From positions 1-29,119 of IMG/VR virus record IMGVR_UViG_3300037427_000046: a stretch of DNA of 29,119 bases; one strand, written 5' to 3'. Shown piece after piece: positions 6,476 to 11,488 of this stretch. The DNA is from a virus. Both the position numbers and the translations under genes were made by a program. The notes under the pieces were generated by a model. It saw nothing but the letters and a program-made list of their open reading frames with translations, was not told the origin of the DNA and ran no database searches. Each line of letters opens with the position of its first letter. Positions within the stretch are counted from its first letter, which is position 1.

Positions 6476-6999
6476 ACGATCTCTAAATTATATTTACAAT
6501 TCACGAGGGCTAACTTACAATTTTCTAATTGATTGTAGAAGTTTTTGTAAGAAACTTTAATATCAACACCAACCTTTCCAGATTGAATACGTATAGTAGT
6601 CTGATGTGGTTCACTATTTTGAACACCATTATCTTTTAAAAAGTCTCTTAATTCAACACGATCTACAAAAATTCTTTTTGATCCTTGTATGCTTTGATAA
6701 GCATTGTAAACCTTGTTAAATGTTTCTCTATATTTAGGAAAAGTACGATAGTTTGAACTATGTATTCTTTCGTAATGATATATAGAAGCTCTATTTCTTT
6801 TTAATACTTTAGCTATTACTGTTGGATGTGTTTTGTCTATCATTCTAGCTACTACACTTACAACACTTCTCGGAATTTGAAATTCACTTTTTCTGCTTTT
6901 ATATGCTAGTGAACCCTTACGCATATCTAACAACCTAGTTGTTAAGTCGCATAAGTTTTGAAAGTTATCCTCTGCTATCATATTAGAAAGGTGTGTCAT
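6472..6999 (-). CDS. DnaA domain IV-like DNA-binding protein
   Basis: A 175-residue protein. Residues ~28-95 look like the DNA-binding domain IV of the replication initiator DnaA: SRKSEFQIPRSVVSVVARMI, then THPTVIAKVLKRNRASIYHY, which parallels the DnaA 'R.K.E...PR' helix and the 'IG..F..RDHSTV.HA' signature. It lacks the AAA+ ATPase part, so it is not an intact DnaA. The C-terminal ~60 residues are unassigned. It may recognise DnaA-box-like sequences. Two such 9-mers sit in the non-coding region at 9063-9080. The gene overlaps the SSB-like gene upstream by 17 bases. Confidence 0.66.
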   Translation of the reverse strand: MTHLSNMIAEDNFQNLCDLTTRLLDMRKGSLAYKSRKSEFQIPRSVVSVVARMIDKTHPTVIAKVLKRNRASIYHYERIHSSNYRTFPKYRETFNKVYNAYQSIQGSKRIFVDRVELRDFLKDNGVQNSEPHQTTIRIQSGKVGVDIKVSYKNFYNQLENCKLALVNCKYNLEIV

Positions 7000-7306
7000 C
7001 AGAAGTTATAAAATCAGGCCCAGTAGTTTCTTTAGAATTATTAAGACCTATTCTCCAGCAGTCTATATTATTGTAAAACCTACCTTTGTATTCTCTTGAA
7101 TATACATTGCAATTCGCAATCACATTATCCCCTTCTTTTAGATTATCTAATAGACTGATCTTATCTCCCATAAATTTAAGTGCTACTTGATTGTTGTAGT
7201 CTGATTCAGTTTCTATTATACAAACTTGACTCTCCCATGTTTTACCAGCTTTAGAAGTTCCTGCTTCTGCTTGTAGTTTTTTACTTAGTTTTCCTTTAAT
7301 TTCCAT
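6983..7306 (-). CDS. DUF3127-type single-stranded DNA-binding protein
   Basis: A 107-residue OB-fold-type protein matching DUF3127. It has MEIKGKLSKKLQAEAGTSKA at the N-terminus, GKTWESQVCIIETE, then NLKEGDNVIANCNVYSREYK and IDCWRIG near 82-88. It ends in an acidic tip, SDDTPF (residues 102-107), nearly the same as the DDIPF tip of bacterial SSB that recruits replication and repair proteins. The position between the candidate annealing protein and the DnaA-like gene supports an SSB role. The DUF3127 family itself is annotated as of unknown function, so the SSB assignment rests on fold-like sequence, the tip and context. Confidence 0.8.
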   Translation of the reverse strand: MEIKGKLSKKLQAEAGTSKAGKTWESQVCIIETESDYNNQVALKFMGDKISLLDNLKEGDNVIANCNVYSREYKGRFYNNIDCWRIGLNNSKETTGPDFITSDDTPF

Positions 7307-7326
7307 TTTTATTTATTTAATTATTA

Positions 7327-7707
7327 TTATTTTTTAAAATCCTCTGACTCATCCTCTCCAAATACTCCAAGCTCGTAAAAGCCTGTCAGTTTAAGTACTG
7401 CTCTAGACATTGCTCTTTTCTCTGCCATTTCCATAACGTACCAAGTATTGCAGTTTCCATCTTTAAATCCACCTTTTAAAGCTGATCCAAAAGTCTGTAT
7501 TGATGTTTCGCCTTTTAATGCATTTGCTTTTACTACGCAAAAATCCTTTTCACAATTAATTACTTCATAGTCAATAGTTATATTTTCCATTGCTTGAATC
7601 TTGTCAATTCCAGATCTTGTGATAATTACATAGTGCTGGTGCTTAAATACATCATCTTTGTCTAGATTATAATGTAAGTATTTTTCTTTAATCTTTTCTG
7701 TTTTCAT
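7327..7707 (-). CDS. Candidate recombination/single-strand annealing protein
   Basis: A 126-residue protein. The second half contains TWYVMEMAEKRAMSRAVLKL followed by TGFYELGVFGEDESEDF. This resembles the C-terminal signature of ERF/RecT-type annealing proteins, where a TYA-KRYSL-like helix is followed by an acidic segment, but the match is loose. The N-terminal part (KHQHYVIITRSGIDKIQAME) looks like a mixed alpha/beta domain. It lies directly upstream of the SSB-like gene, the usual place for an annealing protein. I recognise the sequence type from flavobacterial phages but not a settled function. Confidence 0.5.
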   Translation of the reverse strand: MKTEKIKEKYLHYNLDKDDVFKHQHYVIITRSGIDKIQAMENITIDYEVINCEKDFCVVKANALKGETSIQTFGSALKGGFKDGNCNTWYVMEMAEKRAMSRAVLKLTGFYELGVFGEDESEDFKK

Positions 7708-7749
7708 ATTCTTTTTTTAGTGTTAATAATTTGGTTAAAAATAATAAAT

Positions 7750-8136
7750 TTAATTTAATTCATTAATAATTTCTTGTAATTGATCATCATTTAATTTGTG
7801 ATCCCATAATCTACTTAGGGTTTTACTTTCGTGTAGAATCTCCTCACCTTTTATGTAAACATACATATTGCACACTCTCTCTGAACTCGAAAGATCTGTT
7901 GTTACTTCTCCAAAATTAAATTTTTCATAAGTTTGTATTTCTCTTATAGCTTCAAAAGATCCTACATTTTTATCAAGCCATCTTTCAGCTTCAGCATATC
8001 CAATTATAAAATAATCAGTATTAAATATTTCATGATGTACTTCAGATGCTTCAGGGCTTGTTCCTTTTAAGTTTTCTAATCCTTCAATCGTGTAGTCTAT
8101 CAAAGAGATCGGGGTGTCTGTAGTTAATTTATTCAT
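7750..8136 (-). CDS. Hypothetical early protein
   Basis: A 128-residue acidic protein with no recognised family. Visible features are DYFIIGYAEAERWLDKNVGS near residue 41, KFNFGEV, and an acidic helical C-terminus (LNDDQLQEIINELN). No membrane span or metal-binding motif. Its ATG overlaps the preceding stop as ATGA, so translation is probably coupled. The role is likely early host takeover or replication support by position only. Confidence 0.6.
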   Translation of the reverse strand: MNKLTTDTPISLIDYTIEGLENLKGTSPEASEVHHEIFNTDYFIIGYAEAERWLDKNVGSFEAIREIQTYEKFNFGEVTTDLSSSERVCNMYVYIKGEEILHESKTLSRLWDHKLNDDQLQEIINELN

Positions 8137-8336
8137 TTCGTTTTTATGTGTTTAATTAGTTGATCTTTTATATATTCTATTTGATCTGAGTCAATCCATT
8201 CTAAAAAGTTGTAAGCATCAAAACACACCTGAAAGTCTTTGCCATATTCATCTGTACCTCTTAAATACAATTCCCCCTCACAACATTGGAATGTATTTAG
8301 ATTGTTCATTGCTTTGTGTATTAATTCTTTATCCAT
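8133..8336 (-). CDS. Small hypothetical early protein
   Basis: A 67-residue protein with no recognised family: CCEGELYLRGTDEYGKDFQV (18-37) in the middle and a helical C-terminus ending KHIKTK. Its start is directly preceded by a degenerate form of the AT-rich TATTATAT-type leader seen at other genes. It ends in an ATGA overlap with the next gene. Confidence 0.55.
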   Translation of the reverse strand: MDKELIHKAMNNLNTFQCCEGELYLRGTDEYGKDFQVCFDAYNFLEWIDSDQIEYIKDQLIKHIKTK

Positions 8337-8340
8337 TATA

Positions 8341-8775
8341 TTATATTAGATTTATTATTATTGCTCTATTTCTATTAAGCTCATTTCCTTTGTGAAAATT
8401 AAATAACGAAAATATTTCATTCTTTTTTAAGTATATGTTTGTATACCTTGTTAATGCTTTTTTAATTTCATCATTTTCATCCTTGCAGTAAAAGCGAGAA
8501 CTCTCAGCTTCTGGCTTATAATCATATGCTTCATCAACATTAAGATTATACATTAAACAATAATCATCAAGAGCTTTATCTATTTGTTCTTGTGTTCCAT
8601 AGATTCTTATTGCTGTGCTTACTTGTTTTAAATCAGTAAAGTAAGTGTCTGTGATAGAATCTAAAACCTTAACAAGTGCCAGTCCTTTTGCATTTGTTTT
8701 TGGGTAAAAATAAAAAGTTTGACACTTTGTACGTGATTCTATTTTAGTTATCCAATCGTGTGTTAGTAGTTCCAT
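8341..8775 (-). CDS. Hypothetical early protein (start moved to internal ATG)
   Basis: I choose the ATG at 8775 (144 residues, beginning MELLTHDWITKIESRTKC). A longer frame from 8826 would overlap the preceding gene by 64 bases and add a hydrophobic stretch that looks like antisense-frame read-through. With 8775 the overlap is 13 bases, in line with the rest of the genome. The protein has an alternating basic/acidic composition, YFYPKTNAKGLALVKVLDSI early, and an ELNRNRAII tail. No recognised family. Confidence 0.55.
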   Translation of the reverse strand: MELLTHDWITKIESRTKCQTFYFYPKTNAKGLALVKVLDSITDTYFTDLKQVSTAIRIYGTQEQIDKALDDYCLMYNLNVDEAYDYKPEAESSRFYCKDENDEIKKALTRYTNIYLKKNEIFSLFNFHKGNELNRNRAIIINLI

Positions 8776-8990
8776 TGTAAGTGTAATAAGATTGATCCAA
8801 TAGCTAATAAAGTCATACCAACACATCCTAAGAAAAACTTAACTTGACTAACATTGTCTTGTTGATCTATATAGTAGTCCTCTAATAAGTTAATATATTC
8901 CCCTCTTGCATTTTTGGCAAACACAAAGTCAGCAGCAGACTTTCCACTTATTATAAATGACTTTCCTGTTTTTTTACTTGTAAATTTCAT
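8763..8990 (-). CDS. Small membrane protein, first gene of the early operon
   Basis: A 75-residue protein. The N-terminal part is basic (KFTSKKTGKSFIISGKSAAD). The C-terminal part has one clear membrane span, FFLGCVGMTLLAIGSILLHL (about residues 52-71), ending QWNY. It is the first gene downstream of the early promoter at 9016-9046, with a leader rich in A (AAAAAAGAATT before ATG). First-expressed membrane proteins of phages often act on host defence or superinfection, but nothing here shows that directly. Confidence 0.65.
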   Translation of the reverse strand: MKFTSKKTGKSFIISGKSAADFVFAKNARGEYINLLEDYYIDQQDNVSQVKFFLGCVGMTLLAIGSILLHLQWNY

Positions 8991-9015
8991 AATTCTTTTT
9001 TATTGATTAATAGTG

Positions 9016-9046
9016 CAAATGTAAAAAGATTATTTTAATTGACAAA
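9016..9046 (-). promoter_or_regulatory. Bacteroidetes-type early promoter
   Basis: On the minus strand TTTG (9046-9043) is followed after exactly 19 bp by TACATTTG (9023-9016), a perfect match to the Bacteroidetes consensus TTTG-N19-TAnnTTTG (-33/-7). Transcription would start near 9010, about 20 bases before the ATG at 8990. It lies in the main non-coding gap of the genome and points to the early genes. It also supports the host phylum. Confidence 0.82.
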
Positions 9047-9062
9047 CATATTGACATATTTT

Positions 9063-9188
9063 TTATCAAAGTTATTAACAAAGCCTAATAATGTATCTAG
9101 AAGCTATTGTAATACGCTTACAGTATATATGTATTAAAAAGATGTGAAAGTGGCTTAGAAGCTATACAGATAGGCTTAAAATAGCTAT
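9063..9188. other. Putative replication origin/operator region
   Basis: Upstream of the early promoter lie two back-to-back 9-mers resembling DnaA boxes on the plus strand (TTATCAAAG at 9063-9071, TTATTAACA at 9072-9080). There is also a 10-bp direct repeat TAGAAGCTAT (9098-9107 and 9156-9165), with a third AGCTAT at 9183-9188, and GGCTTA repeats nearby. The part at 9162-9188 overlaps a small gene. A DnaA-like protein is encoded in the same operon. Origin or operator function is inference. Confidence 0.4.
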
Positions 9189-9239
9189 TATGATGAGCAT
9201 GTATAACAAGTAAAGTTGCCAAGAGATTTTGTCTTTCAT
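9162..9239 (-). CDS. 25-residue single-span membrane peptide
   Basis: A 25-codon frame starting at a TAATG overlap with the metallophosphoesterase stop. It begins MKDKISWQLYLL and continues with a hydrophobic stretch ending LSLSV. The layout is a short basic N-terminus followed by one membrane span. As the last gene of the lysis-like cassette it could be an accessory lysis peptide or small membrane regulator. The coupling and the clean hydrophobic profile are the only support. Confidence 0.5.
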   Translation of the reverse strand: MKDKISWQLYLLYMLIIIAILSLSV

Positions 9240-9985
9240 TATAATGGCATCAAAAGATTGATGGGTAGAGTTCCGTTATTGAGTACAACTGCACAACCTA
9301 TTGCTTGTCGCTTAAAGTTTCTAGCGTAAGCAGCAGCGTATGTATTAGCATTTACACCACAACCAACTTGCATTCCAAAGACTCTGAATCTTTTTCCAAC
9401 ATACCACCGAGTGTATGCTTCAGTATGTGTATGACCGCAAACAGATGACATTAGATTATTCTTTGCTTTGGTTTGTGCTTGACCGCCTTCTCCATGTTCA
9501 TAAAGCACATCATCATACACTACTGATTCTGTCCAGTTCCAATTAGCAGTTCCTAAGACTTCGTTGTATGATCTTATCCAAGCAGCAGGAATACCGCCTG
9601 TCATAGCTTTCCTAGAAGCCATGCGATCATGATTTCCAATACAAACATCAGCAACAGGAAAAGCTTTATACCAGTCAGCTACTTTTTCTATGGTCTTTTC
9701 TAGTTCTAAACCTGCAGCCATGCCATCAGGATCAGGCTCATGGTAAGAAAACGCATGATTATCCAGTATATCTCCGATAAATATTACTTGATTGCAGTTA
9801 TAAGTTTCGTATTGCTCTAGGCAGAAGTCTAAGTAACCTTCTAAGCAAAAGGGTTCATGCAAGTCACCGATCACTAGAACATTCCTAGTGTCGGATTCTC
9901 GCATTTTTTGTATTGCCACAACTTCATGCGGCTTTAATCTGTATCTGTTATTTTTTAGCAACGTCTGCAATTCCTTGTCCAACAA
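9239..9985 (-). CDS. Calcineurin-like metallophosphoesterase
   Basis: A 248-residue protein carrying all metallophosphoesterase motifs: GDLH (40-43), GDILDN (71-76), GNHD (117-120), EHGEGG (163-168) and GHTH (184-187). These ligate two metal ions for phosphodiester or phosphomonoester hydrolysis. The substrate is unknown. It follows the holin-like gene with a 38-base overlap, in the lysis-like cassette. The start is uncertain: the frame opens with TTG-TTG at 9985, with no ATG until 9904 (MRESDTRNVLVIGD). The intervening residues look like real protein (NNRYRLKPHEVVAIQKM), so a TTG start is preferred. Confidence 0.85.
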   Translation of the reverse strand: MLDKELQTLLKNNRYRLKPHEVVAIQKMRESDTRNVLVIGDLHEPFCLEGYLDFCLEQYETYNCNQVIFIGDILDNHAFSYHEPDPDGMAAGLELEKTIEKVADWYKAFPVADVCIGNHDRMASRKAMTGGIPAAWIRSYNEVLGTANWNWTESVVYDDVLYEHGEGGQAQTKAKNNLMSSVCGHTHTEAYTRWYVGKRFRVFGMQVGCGVNANTYAAAYARNFKRQAIGCAVVLNNGTLPINLLMPL

Positions 9986-10139
9986 CTAAAGTTAGAAGGG
10001 CATAGTATAGGTTCTGAGCAGTTTCAACATCAACTCCTAAAAACTTTACTAATGCAGGTACAACTATTGAACTAACTGCGTACCAGAATTTCTTTGATTT
10101 AAACATCTGACCGATAAGGTACTTCTCTAAAAATTTCAT
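9948..10139 (-). CDS. Holin-like small membrane protein
   Basis: A 63-residue protein with two hydrophobic segments, about residues 18-33 (KFWYAVSSIVVPALVKFL) and 43-58 (LYYALLTLVVGQGIADV), short charged ends and a C-terminal AKK. Size, topology and position directly after a DUF5675 gene fit a phage holin that permeabilises the inner membrane. It begins 1 base after the DUF5675 stop. No other evidence of holin activity is visible, and a related short membrane protein is also encoded at 10677-10835. Confidence 0.65.
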   Translation of the reverse strand: MKFLEKYLIGQMFKSKKFWYAVSSIVVPALVKFLGVDVETAQNLYYALLTLVVGQGIADVAKK

Positions 10140-10140
10140 A

Positions 10141-10626
10141 TTATTTATTTTTGATTATTAAATTCATTTCTGTGACTCCCAAATTTATGACTTCTTTAAG
10201 TAATAAATCCAATGCTAAAGTTGAATTATGAACAATGTCTTGTTGGCTTTTTAATCCTACTAGGATGCACCCCCTTGAATCTTTAGCGGTATTACCCCTA
10301 TGAAAAAGGATATAGTCTCTATTTGGTACGTCTTTTACTAATATGTGCAAGTAATCTCTACTTCCACTTTCTCTTGGGTATCTTAATCTTGCTGAATATT
10401 CTCCTGCTGGTATGCAAGATATACTCCTTTGATTATCTTTATAAGGCAGCTCTAAAGTATCACACATCTTTTCTCCATTTAAAAACAATTCCCCAATGGT
10501 AGATTCATCAGTAAATGTCTTTCTAATAATAAGAATATTTGCTTGGCTCAAACTAGATGAAGTATGATTTGTAGATTTTACAGCCCTTAACTTCTTTAAC
10601 AAATTCTTTACGCATTTTAGGTTCAT
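10141..10626 (-). CDS. DUF5675 protein, candidate lysis-associated enzyme
   Basis: A 161-residue protein whose core matches DUF5675: ILIIRKTFTDESTIGELFLN, CDTLELPYKDN, CIPAGEYSARLRYP, HILVKDVPNRDYILFHRGNT and DSRGCILVG. DUF5675 proteins are common in phage lysis cassettes and in Bacteroidetes, with a beta-rich domain and conserved His/Cys. The catalytic role is not established, though peptidoglycan-directed activity is often suspected. The core starts near residue 31, and the first 30 residues overlap a separate 43-codon frame. A later start such as the TTG in SSSLSQAN is therefore possible. Holin-like and metallophosphoesterase genes follow. Confidence 0.75.
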   Translation of the reverse strand: MNLKCVKNLLKKLRAVKSTNHTSSSLSQANILIIRKTFTDESTIGELFLNGEKMCDTLELPYKDNQRSISCIPAGEYSARLRYPRESGSRDYLHILVKDVPNRDYILFHRGNTAKDSRGCILVGLKSQQDIVHNSTLALDLLLKEVINLGVTEMNLIIKNK

Positions 10627-10684
10627 CCTTTAGATTTTTGTTATACTTAGGATTTGTGCTGTTCAGCTTACGTTTCTTAGGCAT
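10553..10684 (-). CDS. Small lysine-rich protein overlapping the DUF5675 start
   Basis: A 43-codon frame beginning MPKKRKLNSTNPKYNKNLKD. It overlaps the stop of the 52-residue membrane protein gene by 8 bases and the annotated DUF5675 start by 74. Its very basic composition and the tight junction upstream suggest a real gene. If so, the DUF5675 start probably lies further downstream. No family recognised. Confidence 0.42.
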   Translation of the reverse strand: MPKKRKLNSTNPKYNKNLKDEPKMRKEFVKEVKGCKIYKSYFI

Positions 10685-10835
10685 CTTTATTAAATTTAAC
10701 AAATTTATAAACAGTAAAACTTATAGCGAGTATAAGTGAAACTAGGGTTAGGTATTCGTTGCAATCCGTAATACTAAAACCAATAGCCGATCCGTTAGCT
10801 ATTCCTACTTGTATTGTGTCTTTTAGATCTGTCAT
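10677..10835 (-). CDS. Small single-span membrane protein in the lysis cassette
   Basis: A 52-codon frame beginning MTDLKDTIQVGIANGSAIGF, with a membrane span near residues 29-43 (LTLVSLILAISFTVY) and a basic tail KFVKFNKDA. The leader is A-rich (AAATAAAAATG). The N-terminal amphipathic stretch, single span and basic end resemble small phage holins or lysis accessory proteins, and it lies just before the DUF5675 gene. It fills most of an otherwise empty ~290-bp interval. Confidence 0.62.
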   Translation of the reverse strand: MTDLKDTIQVGIANGSAIGFSITDCNEYLTLVSLILAISFTVYKFVKFNKDA

Positions 10836-10917
10836 TTTTATTTGATTTAGGCTTAGCTTCTAAGTAAGACTTCAGCTTAATTATATTTGTTGTTTTAGTT
10901 TTGTAATGTTTTTTCAT
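10795..10917 (-). CDS. Small basic protein (40 aa), unknown
   Basis: A 40-codon frame whose ATG overlaps the connector stop as TAATG. It is very basic (MKKHYKTKTTNIIKLKSYLE, then lysine/arginine/asparagine-rich). It overlaps the next small gene by 41 bases. The start coupling is attractive, but low complexity leaves the call uncertain. Confidence 0.4.
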   Translation of the reverse strand: MKKHYKTKTTNIIKLKSYLEAKPKSNKNDRSKRHNTSRNS

Positions 10918-11486
10918 TAATCTCCTGCACTTAAAAAGTCACGTAATGTTAATTCAGTTCCCTGTTCTGGTCTTTCTAGATTCATTCCTGCATAATAATT
11001 TTCAGTAGTTGGGCTAACATCTGCACCAGAGTTGGTAGAGTATTCTGGGAAACTTGATATGTTATTTCTTATGTAGTCTATTAGCCTTTCTCTGTAATAA
11101 GAAGCTGTGTTAAGCACTTCCTCTCTAAAATGTTGAGCTTCCTCTGTACTAAGGGCTGTTCCAGTTTCACTTGACTTAGAATATATATTGCCATTCTCCA
11201 CCTTAAATCTAAGGTATGGCAAAGCGTGGTATAGAGAATATCCTGGCAACATGTCGCCAACATATTCATCAACTAAAGTCTTATAGGCTTCATTCCCTAC
11301 ATTTCCAATCGTTCCTGCTGTAATTAAGTCTTTGATCTTTTGAGTCAGATCTGTTCCTAATACTGTTTCAACATACAGCTTCTGTGCTTCTCTGACAAAT
11401 GGTAACAATAAATCAACATCCACATTTAGGTTGATTGCTGTGCTGTCTTTTAGTTTCTGTTCTGATATAAATAATACGTATGCCAT
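10917..11486 (-). CDS. Head-tail connector-like protein
   Basis: A 189-residue protein of the type found after portal or capsid genes in Bacteroidetes phages. It has an N-terminal LFISEQKLKDSTAINLNVDV, then LLLPFVREAQKLYVETVLGT (27-46), a helical core, YLRFKVENGNIYS and a polar C-terminal tail. The multi-helix pattern with an early 'AQ...VLGT' helix resembles head-completion/adaptor proteins (gp6-like). It begins 2 bases after the portal stop, which fits a protein that binds under the portal ring. No enzymatic motif. Confidence 0.65.
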   Translation of the reverse strand: MAYVLFISEQKLKDSTAINLNVDVDLLLPFVREAQKLYVETVLGTDLTQKIKDLITAGTIGNVGNEAYKTLVDEYVGDMLPGYSLYHALPYLRFKVENGNIYSKSSETGTALSTEEAQHFREEVLNTASYYRERLIDYIRNNISSFPEYSTNSGADVSPTTENYYAGMNLERPEQGTELTLRDFLSAGD

Positions 11487-11488
11487 TT

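Noticed and set aside
8776-8826. Longer N-terminus for the gene ending at 8341
   Set aside because: It would overlap the preceding membrane protein gene by 64 bases. The ATG at 8775 gives a short overlap like other junctions.
11081-11272. Minus-strand frame inside the connector gene
   Set aside because: Fully nested in another frame of a well-supported gene, with no start signal or recognisable sequence.
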